Source: Rubrivivax sp.
GTDB taxonomy: Bacteria; Pseudomonadota; Gammaproteobacteria; Burkholderiales; Burkholderiaceae_C
Length of the DNA stretch: 45,901 nt
Direction of reading: 5' to 3'
NCBI GenBank assembly: GCA_027483705.1
Contig: JAIXTY010000280.1
Location: 1 to 45,901 of the forward strand
Part shown: in pieces, positions 1 through 11,378 of the stretch
Layout of the letters: every line of letters starts with the position of its first letter
Numbering within the stretch: position 1 is the first letter of the stretch
Translations under genes and position numbers: made by a program
The notes under the pieces: generated by a model
What the model was told of the DNA's origin: nothing
Seen by the model: only the letters and a program-made list of their open reading frames with translations
The model's database searches: none

Positions 1-57
1 CGCGCGGCCTGTCGCAGCGCCGGGGCGCTGCGCGCGCCAGCCGGCGACGATGGCGCC

Positions 58-594
58 ATGAATCCCATCACCCGCCTCACCCATGCCCGCCTGCTCGTGC
101 TGGCGGCCCTGCTGGCCGCGGCCTCCGCGGTGTCGGCCAACGAGGGCTTCGGCCTTGAACTGCGCACCACGGCCTCGCCGCAGGATGTGCAGATGCCGAT
201 CTACCCGAAGGCGGTGGAGCGACCACCGGCCGCGGCGCAGCCGGCCGGCAAGGACAGCGACGCCGGTGCCGTGCGCCTGGGCCTGTGGAGCCCGAGCTTC
301 GGTTTCCGGCTTGCGGCGCTCAAGCTGCACAGCAACGACAAGCCCGAACAGGTGCTGGCCTTCTACCGCCAGGCGCTCGCCACGCACGGCTCCGTGATCA
401 CCTGCACCGCCGACACCCCCGTGGCCGATCGCCAGCCCCGCGACGACAAACAGTTGCGCTGCGACGACGACCGCCCGCGCCCCGGCAGCGTGGTGCTCAA
501 GGTGGGCACGCGCGAGGACTTCCGCGTCGTCGCCATCCAGCCCCAGGGCACCGGCACGCAGTTCGATCTGGTGCGGCTGGCGATCCGCCGTTAG
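58..594 (+). CDS. hypothetical exported protein
   Basis: This 178-residue protein is not one I recognise. Residues 1-27 look like a Sec signal peptide: a short basic start, a leucine/alanine-rich core and a probable cleavage after Val-Ser-Ala. It is therefore probably periplasmic. The mature part has a proline-rich stretch (about residues 48-62) and then a mixed segment containing the phrase AFYRQAL and two cysteines (in ITCTAD and LRCDDD). The ATG at 58 is the first start in frame and keeps the signal peptide whole. The gene converges on the sensor kinase gene, and the two stop codons overlap on opposite strands (591-594). There is no operon partner, and a link to formate metabolism cannot be claimed. 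Confidence 0.7.
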   Translation: MNPITRLTHARLLVLAALLAAASAVSANEGFGLELRTTASPQDVQMPIYPKAVERPPAAAQPAGKDSDAGAVRLGLWSPSFGFRLAALKLHSNDKPEQVLAFYRQALATHGSVITCTADTPVADRQPRDDKQLRCDDDRPRPGSVVLKVGTREDFRVVAIQPQGTGTQFDLVRLAIRR

Positions 595-2590
595 TCCCGA
601 TCCGCCCCGGCCGCGGGCAGCCGCACCGTGAACGCCGCGCCACCACCGTCGGCGCTGCCGGCGAGCAGCTCGCCACCGTGGCGCTCGAGCAGGTTGCGGC
701 TGATCCACAGGCCCAGGCCCGTGCCACCGGGCTTGGTGGTGACGAAGGGGCTGAAGAGGCGCTGGCGCAGCTCGGGCGCGATGCCGGTGCCGGTGTCGGC
801 AACGACGATCTCGACGTGGTCCCCGTCTGCATCGCGCGTGGCCAGCGTCAGCGTGCCGCCCTCGGGCATGGCGTGGATGGCGTTGACGATGAGGTTCACG
901 CACACCTGCTGCAGCTCCTGCCGGTTGGCGGCGGCCGGCCGCGTGGCCAGGTCATCGCGCACGACCACGATCTGCGTGCGGGCCAGCAGGTGCGCGGCCA
1001 GCACGAGGCAGTCCTCCAGCACCGCGCCCAGAGCCACCGGTTGCAAGTAGCCGGCGTAGTCGCCCGGCCGGGCGTACTGCAAGAGGCGCGTCACGATCAG
1101 CCGGATGCGTTCGATCTGCTGGTCCACCAGCGCCAGCTCGGCCTTCACGGGCGCCGCGGCGGGACCCAGCAGCTGGCGCACGAGGTCGAGGTTGCCCTGC
1201 ATCACGGCCACGGGGTTGTTCACCTCGTGTGCGATGCCGGCCGTCAGCTGGCCGACGGTGGCCATCTTCTCGCTCTTCACGAGCTGCGCGTGGGCGGCCT
1301 GGAGCTCGCGCGTGCGCTCGGCCACGGTAGCGTCGAGCGCGGCGTTCAGGCGCTGCAGCTCGGCCGTCTTGTCGCCCACGGCGTCGAGCAGCTGGTCGAG
1401 GTGGCGGGCCAGCGAGCCGATCTCGTCGACGCTGTCGACGGCGCCGACGCGCGCATCGAGCACCCCGGCCTCGATGCGCCCCATCGTCGCCTCCATGCGC
1501 TCCAGCGGCGCGAAGATGCTGCGCGCCCACCGCAGCGACAGCCAGGCCGCGGCGATCATCACCGCGAAGTACACCGCACCGATGGCCGTGAGCGCGCCGT
1601 ACTTCAGCCACACGAACGGCCGCTCGAGGAAGCCCACGTAGAGCATGCCCACCCGCTGGCCGGCGTGGTCGAGCAGCGGCATGTAGCCCGACACGTACCA
1701 CTCGTCGACGACGAAGGCGCGGTCCAGCCAGGTGCGGCCTTCGCCGAGCACGGTGTCGCGCACGGTGCGCGAGACGCGTGTGCCGATGGCGCGCTCGCCG
1801 CCGCGGCCGGCGGCGTCGGCGAAGAGGCGCACGTTGGTCGAGATGCGCACGTCGTCGAGGAACAGCGTGGCCGTGCCGCGGCTGCCGAACGGCAGGCTGC
1901 CCTCGGGGTAGACGATGGCGTTGACGTGGTCGATGAAGTCGAGGTTGCGGTTGAGCAGCACGCCGGCCTGCACGTGGCCCAGCAGCTGGCCGCTGCCGCT
2001 GCGCACGGCGCGGGTGGACAGCAGCACCAGCGCGCGGTCTTCCGCGGTGCGCGTGGTGGGCTGTGCGTTGCGCGTGGGCACCAGCGGCACGGCCGCGCGC
2101 TCAGCGCCGGCGGGGTGCAGGCGCTGCAGCTGCGCCAGGCTGAGCACCTCGACGCTGGTGTGGTCGCCGCCGTCCACGGCACGAAACGCCGGCGACGCCG
2201 GGTCGGCGCCCGAAGCCGCACCGTCCTGCGTGGCGCGCAGCGTGCCGTCGGCGTGGCGCAGGTTCACGAAGTCCAGCCGCTCGCGACGCCGCAGCTGCTC
2301 CAGCAGCGGCGCCACGGCGCCGGCCGGCTGCGCCAGCGCCTCGTGCAGCGCGCGCGATTCGGCGATGGCCCCCGCGCTGGCGCCGACCTCGGCCAGCGTG
2401 CGCTCGAAGTAGCCCTGGGCGACGGCCAGGTCGGCGCGGATCTTGGTCACCAGCACGCGGTCCAGGGCCACGCTGCTCCAGCCCAGCAGGATGGCCCCCA
2501 GCAGCGGCAGCACGCCCGCCAGCGGCAGCAGCACCAGCGCCAGCAGCTTGTTGCGGATCGACAGCCGCGCAAACAGCGACGGCACCGCCG

Positions 2591-2594
<4 letters not shown>
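591..2594 (-). CDS. membrane sensor histidine kinase of a formate-island two-component system
   Basis: This is a 667-residue inner-membrane histidine kinase. It has a first transmembrane helix at about residues 18-40, a periplasmic sensor region of about 290 residues (dCache-like by layout) and a second helix at about 334-355. HAMP and coiled-coil segments follow, then a HisKA domain with phospho-acceptor His456 in GIAHEVNNP and an ATPase domain with the N box (NLIVNAIHA), DTGTGI and GTGLGL motifs. I place the start at 2594. That ATG overlaps the regulator stop codon (ATGA), the usual coupling of a regulator-kinase pair, whereas the upstream in-frame extension to 2642 lies inside the regulator gene and is basic and low-complexity. 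The pair is divergent from the formate dehydrogenase genes, so regulation of that operon is a reasonable inference. The ligand is unknown. Confidence 0.9.
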
Positions 2595-4003
<1,409 letters not shown>

Positions 4004-4020
4004 GGCGGGCGCCCGGGGTG

Positions 4021-4037
4021 TGCGACAAGTTGTCGCA
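4021..4037. promoter_or_regulatory. perfect inverted repeat, candidate operator of the divergent regulator
   Basis: TGCGACAAGTTGTCGCA has two perfect 8-bp arms around one central base. It lies 18 bp upstream of the regulator start and about 76 bp upstream of the predicted fdnG transcription start. Fis-type helix-turn-helix proteins bind such symmetric sites, so this is the natural candidate site for the adjacent response regulator. Binding is an inference. Confidence 0.55.
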
Positions 4038-4069
4038 GCGTGCCCCGAAATCGACCGGGGTGCACCGGA

Positions 4070-4098
4070 TTGTTTCCCATGCCACCGCAGGGGATAAC
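4070..4098 (+). promoter_or_regulatory. sigma-70-like promoter of the fdn operon
   Basis: TTGTTT at 4070-4075 and GATAAC at 4093-4098 are separated by exactly 17 bp, which predicts a start near 4105 and a leader of about 65 nt. I looked for a sigma-54 GG-N10-GC element in the intergenic region and found no good match. This agrees with the regulator lacking its GAFTGA loop. Confidence 0.45.
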
Positions 4099-4168
4099 CC
4101 GCATCGGTGCGGCGTGACCGCCCTCAACCTTGCAGTCGCCGGGGGCTGAGCCCGGTGGGAGTGTGACG

Positions 4169-7100
4169 ATGGACATGAACCGGAGAGACTTCCTCCGGGT
4201 CAGCGGAGCGGGGCTGGTGGGTTCCAGCCTCGTGGCGTTGGGCTTCTCGCCCACGGCGGCACTCGCCGAGACACGCGCCTACAAGCTGGCCCGAACCACC
4301 GAGACCCGTAGCATCTGCCCGTACTGCTCCGTGAGCTGCGGCCTGATCCTGTACACGCTGGGCGACAAGGCGAAGAACGTCAAGTCGACCATCGTTCACG
4401 TCGAGGGTGATCCGGACAATCCGGTGAACCGCGGCACGCTGTGCCCCAAGGGCGCCGGCGTGATGGACATGATCCAGTCCAAGGACCGCGTCACGTTCCC
4501 GCAGGTGCGCGAGCCCGGCACGAACGAGTGGAAGCGCCTGTCCTGGGACGAGGCGCTCACGCGGGTGGCCAAGCACATGAAGGCCGACCGCGACGCCAAC
4601 TTCATCGCCAAGAACGACAAGGGCACGACGGTCAACCGCTGGAACACCACCGGCTTCCTGATCTCGTCGGCCTCGTCGAACGAATCCGGTTACATCAGCG
4701 TCAAGGTCGCGCGCAGCCTGGGGATCGTCACCCTCGATACACAAGCGCGTATCTGACACGCACCGACGGTGTCCAGTCTGGGCCCGACTTTCGGTCGCGG
4801 AGCGATGACCAACTCGTGGACCGACATCAAGAACACGGACTTGGTGTTGGTGATGGGCGGCAATGCCGCCGAAGCACACCCCTGCGGTTTCAAGTGGGTG
4901 ACCGAGGCCATGCAGCACCGCAAGGCCAAGCTGATCGTGGTGGACCCGCGCTTCACGCGCACCGCCGCGGTGGCCGACACCTACGCGCCCATCCGCGTGG
5001 GCACCGACATCGCCTTCCTGGGCGGCGTCATCAACTACCTGCTGAGCAACAACAAGTTCCACGCCGAGTACGTCAAGCTCAACACGGATGCGGCCTTCCT
5101 GTTGAAGCCTGACTTCAAGTACGACAACGGCTTCTTCAGCGGCTACAACGAGGCCAAGCGCAGCTACGACAAGGCCACCTGGGGCTACCAGCTGGGCGAG
5201 GACGGCTTCGTCAAGACCGACGACACGCTGCAGGACCCGCTGTGCGTGTTCCAGCAGATGAAGAAGCACTACTCGCGCTACACGCCCGAGATGGTGTCCA
5301 GCATCACCGGCACGCCGAAGGACCAGTTCCTGAAGATCGCCGAGATGCTGGCGGCCACGTCGGCCGCCGACAAGGTGATGACGATCTGCTACGCGCTCGG
5401 CTGGACGCAGCACTCGGTGGGCAGCCAGAACATCCGCACGATGGCCATGATCCAGCTGCTGCTGGGCAACATGGGGCGTCCGGGTGGCGGCGTCAACGCG
5501 CTGCGGGGGCATGCCAACGTGCAGGGCGTCACCGACATGTGCGCCTACTCCGAGGTGCTGTCGGGCTACCAGAGCTCGCCGACCGACGCCGACGTCGACC
5601 GCGCCACCTACCTGGCCGCACGCACCGGCAAGCCGCTGCGCCCCAACCAGATGGCGTTCACGCAGAACTTCCCGAAGTGGAACACCAGCCTGATGAAGGC
5701 GTACTACGGTGCCAACGCCACGAAGGAGAACGACTTCTGCTACGACTGGGTGCCCAAGCGTGACACGGGCTACGACATCATGGCGATGTTCGAGCGCATG
5801 CACCAGGGCAAGATGAACGGCTTCATCTGCCAGGGCTTCAACCCCTTGGCGGCCATGCCCAACAAGAAGAAGCTGTCGCAAGGCCTGGCGAAGCTGAAGT
5901 ACCTGGTGGTGATGGACCCGCTGCAGACGGAGACCGGCGAGTTCTGGAAGAACTTCGGCCCGCTCAACGACGTGGATCCCACGAAGATCCAGACCGAGGT
6001 GTTCCGCTTCCCGACGAGCTGCTTCGCCGAGGAGACCGGCACCTTCACCAACAGCAGCCGCGTGATCACCTGGAAGGAAAAGGCCGTCGACCCGCCGGGC
6101 GAGGCCAAGCCCGACAGCGAGATCATGGCGCGCCTCTTCGTGAAGCTGCGCGACATGTACGCCAAGGATGGCGGGGCCTTCCCCGACGCGGTCAAGGGCC
6201 TGTCCTGGCCGTACATCAACGCCAACGTGCCGCAGCCGGGCGAGGTGCTGCGCGAGATCAACGGCCGAGCGCTGGCCGACCTGATGCCGCTGCCGCCCCC
6301 GCCCAAGCTCGACGCCAAGGGCAAGCCGATCCCGGTGCCGCCCCCGGCACCCGGCACGCCGCCGCCGGCCCCGCTGGTGAAGGCCGGCGAGCAGCTGGCC
6401 AGCTTCGCGCAGCTGCGCGACGACGGCAGCACCAGCTGCGGCAACTGGATCTACTGCGGCAGTTGGGGCCCCACGGGCAACCTCACGCAGCGGCGCGACA
6501 CGGCCGACCCCACGGGCCTGGGCGTGTTCCCGGGCTGGGGCTTCGCGTGGCCGGCCAACCGGCGCATCCTCTACAACCGCGCCAGCGCCGACGCCAACGG
6601 CAAGCCCTGGGATCCGAGCCGCCGCTACCTGGCCTGGAACGGCACCACGTGGGCCGGCGGGGCCGACGTGCCCGACATCCGCCCGGATGCCGCGCCCGAG
6701 CAGGGCGTGGGCGCCTTCATCATGAACCCCGAAGGCGTGGCGCGGCTGCATGCCATCGGCATGAACGAAGGCCCGTTCCCCGAGCACTACGAGCCCTTCG
6801 AGACGCCGGTGGGCGTGAACCTGATGTGCCCGAGCAACCCGAAGGCCGTCAGCAACCCGGCGGCCCGCGTGTTCAAGGGCGACCTCGAGGCCTTCGGCAA
6901 GAAGGAGGAGTTCCCGTACGCGGCCACCACCTACCGCCTGACCGAGCACTTCCACTTCTGGACCAAGCACTCGCGCAGCAATGCGATCACCCAGCCCGCG
7001 CCGTTCGTGGAGATCGGCGAGGCGCTGGCCAAGGAGAAGGGCATCAAGAACGGCGACACCGTCAAGGTGCGCAGCAACCGCGGCGAGGTCGTGGCCAAGT

Positions 7101-7300
7101 GCGTCGTCACGCGGCGCATGGTGGCCATGCAGGTCAATGGCAAGCCCGTCCACCACGTCGGCATCCCCATCCACTGGGGCTTCAAGGGCGTCACGCAGAA
7201 CGGCTACCTGGCCAATGCGCTGACTCCCTTCGTCGGCGACGCGAACTCGCAGACGCCGGAGTTCAAGGCGTTCCTGGTGAACATCGAGAAGGTGGCCTGA
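4169..7300 (+). CDS. fdnG: formate dehydrogenase major subunit, selenoprotein (Sec196 at in-frame TGA)
   Basis: This is the catalytic molybdenum subunit of a membrane-associated FdnGHI/FdoGHI-type formate dehydrogenase, which oxidises formate to CO2 on the periplasmic side. The product is 1,043 residues if TGA 4754-4756 is read as selenocysteine; E. coli FdnG also has Sec at 196. The N-terminus has a Tat motif ([10 protein letters not shown]), then a [4Fe-4S] motif CPYCSVSCG completed by the Cys in TLCPKG. The TGA is flanked by DNQARV-U-H-like residues (DTQARI before, HAPTV after), and both halves are in one frame. ATG 4169 follows GGTGGGAG at SD distance. Compared with E. coli there is an extra proline-rich stretch at residues 707-736. 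A standard gene caller would break this gene at the TGA. Confidence 0.95.
4754..4786 (+). promoter_or_regulatory. SECIS element directing selenocysteine insertion in fdnG
   Basis: Directly behind the TGA the mRNA can fold into a bacterial SECIS hairpin. C4774-G4780, C4773-G4781, T4772-G4782 and G4771-C4783 form the upper stem. T4770 is bulged, and G4769-C4784, G4768-C4785 and C4767-G4786 form the lower stem, with apical loop AGTCT (4775-4779). Counting the T of the TGA as 1, the bulge is U17 and the loop carries G23 and U24. These are the positions known to contact SelB in the E. coli fdhF SECIS. Confidence 0.9.
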
Positions 7301-7301
7301 C

Positions 7302-8177
7302 ATGAGCAGCCTGCAAACCCAGAACGTGGTCGCACGCTCGGCCACCACGCTGCCATCGCCCCAGGTGCGCAGCGCGGTGCCGGCCGTGGCCAAGCTCATC
7401 GACGAGTCCAAGTGCATCGGCTGCAAGGCCTGCCAGGTGGCTTGCATGAACTGGAACGACCTGCGCGACGACATCGGCGAGACCGTCGGCGTCTACGACA
7501 ACCCCTCGGACCTCACACCGGCCAGCTGGACGGTGATGAAGTTCTTCGAGGTCGAGCCCGAGAAGGGCAACCTCGAGTGGCTGATCCGCAAGGACGGCTG
7601 CATGCACTGCGAGGACCCGGGCTGCCTGAAGGCCTGTCCCTCGCCGGGGGCCATCGTCAAGTACGCCAACGGCATCGTCGACTTCATCAGCGAGAACTGC
7701 ATCGGTTGTGGCTACTGCGTCAAGGGCTGCCCCTTCGACGTGCCGCGCATCAGCCAGAAGGACAACAAGGCCTACAAGTGCACCTTGTGTTCCGACCGGG
7801 TGGGCGTGGGCCTGGAGCCGGCCTGCGTGAAGACCTGCCCGACGGGCGCCATCGGCTTCGGCACCAAGGAGGACATGGTCGCCTACGGTGAAAAGCGCGC
7901 TGGCGAGCTGAAGGAGCGCGGCTTCAAGAACGCGGGCCTGTACAACCCGCAGGGCGTCGGCGGCACGCACGTGATGTACGTGCTCAAGCACGCCGACCGG
8001 CCGGAGCTCGAGGACCTGCCCAGCAACCCGAGCGTCAGCCCGATGGTCAGCCTGTGGAAGGGCATCGCCAAGCCACTGGCGGTGGCCGGCATGCTGGGCG
8101 CGGTGGTGGCCGGCTTCTTCCACTACATGAAGGTGGGGCCGATCGAAGAGAAGTCCGACGAGAAGGAAGGGGCCTGA
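7302..8177 (+). CDS. fdnH: formate dehydrogenase iron-sulfur (beta) subunit
   Basis: This 291-residue subunit carries electrons from the catalytic subunit to the membrane cytochrome. Four ferredoxin-type cysteine clusters are visible: [35 protein letters not shown] and CTLC paired with ACVKTC. That is enough for four [4Fe-4S] clusters as in E. coli FdnH (294 residues). A C-terminal transmembrane helix (about residues 250-275, around [15 protein letters not shown]) anchors it, with a charged cytoplasmic-type tail. It has no signal peptide of its own, as expected for export together with the Tat-bearing alpha subunit. The start ATG is one base after the fdnG stop codon, so the two are translationally coupled. 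Confidence 0.95.
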   Translation: MSSLQTQNVVARSATTLPSPQVRSAVPAVAKLIDESKCIGCKACQVACMNWNDLRDDIGETVGVYDNPSDLTPASWTVMKFFEVEPEKGNLEWLIRKDGCMHCEDPGCLKACPSPGAIVKYANGIVDFISENCIGCGYCVKGCPFDVPRISQKDNKAYKCTLCSDRVGVGLEPACVKTCPTGAIGFGTKEDMVAYGEKRAGELKERGFKNAGLYNPQGVGGTHVMYVLKHADRPELEDLPSNPSVSPMVSLWKGIAKPLAVAGMLGAVVAGFFHYMKVGPIEEKSDEKEGA

Positions 8178-8180
8178 GCC

Positions 8181-8804
8181 ATGGGACAACGCATGCTCCA
8201 GCGCTACGAAGACGGCGACCGCATGAACCACTGGTTCATCGCGCTGATGTTCGTGCTGGCCGGGCTCTCGGGCCTGGCCTTCTTCCACCCGGCGTTCTTC
8301 TTCCTGAGCCACCTGTTCGGCGGTGGCTCGTGGGCGCGCATCCTGCACCCGTTCCTGGGAGTGCTGATGACGGTGGGCTTCCTGGGCCTGTTCTTCAAGC
8401 TCTGGCGGGACAACGTCGTCAACGACGCCGACCGCGAGTGGAAGAAGCACATGGGCCGCATGCTGCACGGCGACAAGGCCGGCATGCCACCGGTGGGCAA
8501 GTACAACTATGGCCAGAAGCTCGTCTTCTGGGCCATGGCGGTGAGCCTGCTGGTGCTGCTCGTCACCGGCCTCATGTTCTGGCGGCCGTGGTTCGCGCCG
8601 TACTTCCACGTCGACCTGCTGCGCGCCGCCGTGCTGCTGCACTCGGTGGCGGCGGTGGTGCTGATCCTGGCGACGGTGATGCACGTCTACGCGGCGTTGT
8701 GGGTCAAGGGCACGGTGCGCGCCATGACGCGCGGCACCGTCAGCGAGGGCTGGGCCAAGGCCAACCACCCGCTGTGGCACCAGGAAATGACCAAGGGCCG
8801 CTGA
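8181..8804 (+). CDS. fdnI: formate dehydrogenase cytochrome b556 (gamma) subunit
   Basis: This 207-residue integral membrane subunit passes electrons to the quinone pool. Four hydrophobic segments are visible at about residues 14-34, 52-74, 114-136 and 150-172. Histidines suited to b-type haem binding include the one in MNHWFIALMF near the start and those in the last helix (HSVAAVV, MHVYAALW). The length is near that of E. coli FdnI (217). It begins three bases after fdnH. A terminator-like hairpin lies directly downstream, so the three structural genes may form the main transcript. Confidence 0.93.
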   Translation: MGQRMLQRYEDGDRMNHWFIALMFVLAGLSGLAFFHPAFFFLSHLFGGGSWARILHPFLGVLMTVGFLGLFFKLWRDNVVNDADREWKKHMGRMLHGDKAGMPPVGKYNYGQKLVFWAMAVSLLVLLVTGLMFWRPWFAPYFHVDLLRAAVLLHSVAAVVLILATVMHVYAALWVKGTVRAMTRGTVSEGWAKANHPLWHQEMTKGR

Positions 8805-8839
8805 CCCGCCCGGGTTGACACGGGCCCGCAGGGGCTCCC

Positions 8840-8862
8840 GGGGGCGCCACACTGGCGCCCCC
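8840..8862 (+). terminator. intrinsic terminator-like hairpin between fdnI and fdhE
   Basis: GGGGGCGCCA (8840-8849), loop CAC and TGGCGCCCCC (8853-8862) form a perfect 10-bp stem, followed by TTTCGTT. The T-run is short, so partial termination that lowers fdhE-sel expression relative to the structural genes is more likely than a full stop. The hairpin ends 13 bases before the fdhE ATG, so it could also affect initiation. Confidence 0.6.
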
Positions 8863-8875
8863 TTTCGTTGACGCG

Positions 8876-9922
8876 ATGACTGCCACCACCGCCACCGTCC
8901 GGGTGATGTCGCCCGAGGAGATCGCCGCCCGCGCGGGCGGCGAGACGCCGTACTTCGTCTGGCCCGCCCGGGCCACCGTGTTTGCCGAACGCGCGATGCG
9001 GCTGAAGCAGCTGTCACGAGGCCATGCCATGGAGGGCTACCTGGCACTGATGGCCGCGGTGGCCGAGGCCCAGCAGGCCGAGCTCGCCGCGCTGGCCGCC
9101 GCGCCCGGCCTGCCGATGCCCGACGCCGCAGCGCTGGACGCCGCCGCGCGCCGCGGCGTGCCGCCACTGGCCGCGGGCGACTGGCCGCGTGATGCCGCCT
9201 GGCACAGTGTGCTGCAGCGCCTGCTGGACCGCGTGCTGCCGCTGGCCCCCGAGCCCGCGCGAGCGCTGCTGCAGCAGTGGCGCGCCGCCGATGCCGAGGC
9301 GCTGGAGCGCCAGGCCGACGCGCTGCTGCACGGCGTGGCCGCGGGCCTGGATCTGGCCGCCGCGCCGTTCATCGGCGCCGCGCTGCAGGTGGTGTGGACG
9401 CACCTGCTGCTGGAGGTGCAGCGCACGCACGCCAGCGGCGGCCAGCCCTTCGGCCGGCTCGACGACCCCGGCCTGTGCCCCTGCTGCGGCAGCCGGCCCA
9501 CGGCCAGCCTCACGCGCAGCAGCGGCGAATCACTCGGCCAGCGCTACCTGCACTGCAGCCTGTGCAGCCTGCAGTGGCACCTGGTGCGCGGCAAGTGCAG
9601 CCACTGCGGCGACACACAGGGCATCGCCTACCAGTCGCTCGACACGGCGGAGCAGGCGCCGGAAGACGACACCGAGGACGCCGCAGCCAGCCGTGCGGCC
9701 AAGGCCGTGGTGCAGGCCGAGACCTGCGACGCCTGCGGCAGCTACCTGAAGATCGTGCACAGCGACCGCGACCCCTTCGTCGACCCCGTTGCCGACGACC
9801 TGGCCACGCTGACGCTGGACCTGCTGGTGTCGGACGCCGGCAAGGCGCGCAGCGGCGTGAACTTCATGCTGCTGTTCGGTCCGCCAGAAGGCGACGCGGC
9901 CCCGCCGGGCGGGGCGGCCTGA
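8876..9922 (+). CDS. fdhE: formate dehydrogenase accessory protein FdhE
   Basis: This is a 348-residue cytoplasmic protein of the FdhE family, which is needed for active respiratory formate dehydrogenases in E. coli and binds the catalytic subunit. The C-terminal half carries the family's rubredoxin-like metal-binding cysteine pairs: CPCCGS at about 201-206, then CSLC, CSHCG and CDACGS up to about residue 290. The N-terminal half is alanine/leucine-rich and helical. No clear ribosome binding site precedes ATG 8876, because the terminator-like hairpin occupies that space. ATG 8906 ([12 protein letters not shown]) is an alternative start. The stop codon overlaps the selA start by one base (TGATG), linking maturation to selenocysteine synthesis. 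Confidence 0.92.
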   Translation: MTATTATVRVMSPEEIAARAGGETPYFVWPARATVFAERAMRLKQLSRGHAMEGYLALMAAVAEAQQAELAALAAAPGLPMPDAAALDAAARRGVPPLAAGDWPRDAAWHSVLQRLLDRVLPLAPEPARALLQQWRAADAEALERQADALLHGVAAGLDLAAAPFIGAALQVVWTHLLLEVQRTHASGGQPFGRLDDPGLCPCCGSRPTASLTRSSGESLGQRYLHCSLCSLQWHLVRGKCSHCGDTQGIAYQSLDTAEQAPEDDTEDAAASRAAKAVVQAETCDACGSYLKIVHSDRDPFVDPVADDLATLTLDLLVSDAGKARSGVNFMLLFGPPEGDAAPPGGAA

Positions 9923-11364
9923 TGAGCCGGCCCGCTGAATCCGTCGTCGACGGTTCGAAGGCCCAGCCCCAGCAGCTGCCTGCCGTCGATCGCCTGCTGC
10001 GCGCGCCCGAAGTCGCGCCGCTCGTGGCCGAGCACGGCCACACGCTCGTGGCCGGCGAGGCCCGCGCGCTGCTCGAGCGCCTGCGTGCGCGCGCCCGTGC
10101 GGGCGAGCTGCCGCTGGCCGAGGTGGCGCCCTCTGCGCTGGCGCAGTCGCTCGCCAATGCCGTGGCCGCGCGCCTGGCGCCACGCCTGAAGCGCGTGCTC
10201 AACCTCACCGGCACGGTGATCCACACCAACCTGGGCCGCGCACTGCTGGCCGAGCCCGCGCTGGCGCACGTGTTGGCGATGATGGCCGGCCCCAACAACC
10301 TGGAGTACGACCTCGCCAGCGGCGGCCGAGGCGACCGTGACAGCGTCGTCGAGGAGCTGCTGTGCACGCTCACCGGTGCCGAAGCGGCCACCGTCGTCAA
10401 CAACAACGCGGCGGCGGTGCTGCTCACCATCGCGGCACTGGCGCGCGGCAGCGAAGTCATCGTCTCGCGCGGCGAACTCGTGGAGATCGGCGGCGCCTTC
10501 CGCATGCCCGACGTGATGGCCGCCGCCGGCGCCACGCTGGTGGAGGTGGGCACCACCAACCGCACGCACCCGGCCGACTACGAACGCGCCATCACGCCGC
10601 GCACCGCGCTGCTGATGAAGGTGCACACCAGCAACTACACAGTGCAGGGCTTCACGAGCAGCGTCGACGAGGCCGACATCGCGCGCATCGCCCACGCCCG
10701 CGGCCTGCCGATGGCCACCGACCTGGGCAGCGGTGCGCTGGTGGACATGGCGCAGTGGGGCTTGCCGGCCGAGCCCACGCCTCAATCGAAGATCGCCGCC
10801 GGCTGCGACGTCGTCACCTTCAGTGGCGACAAGCTGCTGGGCGGCCCGCAGGCCGGGCTCATCGTCGGCGAGAAGGCGGCCATCGCGAAGATCCGCCAGT
10901 TCCCGATGAAGCGCGCGCTGCGCATGAGCAAGCTGCCGCTGGCGGCGCTGGAGGCCACGCTGCGCCTGTACCTGCGCCCCGAGCGGCTGGCGCAGGACCT
11001 GCCGACGCTGCGGCTGCTCACGCGGCCCGCGGCCGACATCGCTGCTCAGGCCGAGCGCCTGTTGCCCGCCGTGGCAGCAGCCGTGTCGCCGCGTTTTGCC
11101 GTGCGCGTGGCCGAGGCGCTGGGCCAGATCGGCTCGGGCTCGCTGCCGGTGGAGCGGCTGCCCTCGGCCGCGCTGGCCATCGCGCCGCTGCAGAAGAAGG
11201 GCGCCGGGCGCGCGCTGGACGAATTGGCTACGGCGCTGCGCGGCCTGCCTCTGCCGGTGATCGGCCGCGTGAAGGACGACGAGCTGTGGCTGGACCTGCG
11301 CGGCCTGGAGCGCGACGCCGATCTCACCGGCCAGCTGGCTGACCTGCAATCTGCACTGACATGA
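9922..11364 (+). CDS. selA: L-seryl-tRNA(Sec) selenium transferase
   Basis: SelA is a pyridoxal-phosphate enzyme that converts seryl-tRNA(Sec) to selenocysteyl-tRNA(Sec) using selenophosphate. The 480-residue product (E. coli 463) has the expected landmarks: an N-terminal domain, [15 protein letters not shown] at about 93-107, and the PLP lysine Lys304 in [13 protein letters not shown], corresponding to Lys295 of E. coli. I chose ATG 9922 because it overlaps the fdhE stop codon by one base and starts just before the family's N-terminal domain; the open frame further upstream is antiphase to fdhE. The gene lies between the selenoprotein accessory gene and selB. The selenophosphate donor gene selD is not in the window. 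Confidence 0.95.
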   Translation: MSRPAESVVDGSKAQPQQLPAVDRLLRAPEVAPLVAEHGHTLVAGEARALLERLRARARAGELPLAEVAPSALAQSLANAVAARLAPRLKRVLNLTGTVIHTNLGRALLAEPALAHVLAMMAGPNNLEYDLASGGRGDRDSVVEELLCTLTGAEAATVVNNNAAAVLLTIAALARGSEVIVSRGELVEIGGAFRMPDVMAAAGATLVEVGTTNRTHPADYERAITPRTALLMKVHTSNYTVQGFTSSVDEADIARIAHARGLPMATDLGSGALVDMAQWGLPAEPTPQSKIAAGCDVVTFSGDKLLGGPQAGLIVGEKAAIAKIRQFPMKRALRMSKLPLAALEATLRLYLRPERLAQDLPTLRLLTRPAADIAAQAERLLPAVAAAVSPRFAVRVAEALGQIGSGSLPVERLPSAALAIAPLQKKGAGRALDELATALRGLPLPVIGRVKDDELWLDLRGLERDADLTGQLADLQSALT

Positions 11365-11378
11365 TCGTCGGCACATGA
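11361..11378 (+). other. five-codon minicistron from a tandem duplication of the selB start
   Basis: The sequence ATGATCGTCGGCAC at 11361-11374 is repeated almost exactly at 11375-11388, where it begins selB. The first copy overlaps the selA stop (ATGA) and encodes Met-Ile-Val-Gly-Thr followed by TGA, and that TGA overlaps the selB ATG. This makes a stop/start chain selA-minicistron-selB. Whether it is translated is unknown. Confidence 0.5.

Noticed and set aside
4119-4134. Possible sigma-54 promoter ending in TTGCA upstream of fdnG
   Set aside because: The required GG ten bases before GC is missing; the -24 region reads CGCCCT.
4754-4756. Nonsense mutation making fdnG a pseudogene
   Set aside because: The TGA sits exactly at the Sec position, is followed by a SECIS with U17, and selA, selB and selC are adjacent.
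4769-7300. Separate 843-residue molybdopterin oxidoreductase starting at GTG 4769
   Set aside because: It is the part of fdnG behind the selenocysteine TGA; it would lack the Tat signal and the iron-sulfur cysteines, and has no ribosome binding site.
4124-7474. 1,116-residue open frame antisense to fdnG
   Set aside because: It has the His/Arg/Ala/Val-rich composition of a high-GC shadow frame, no recognisable motif, and covers a well-supported gene with selenocysteine features.
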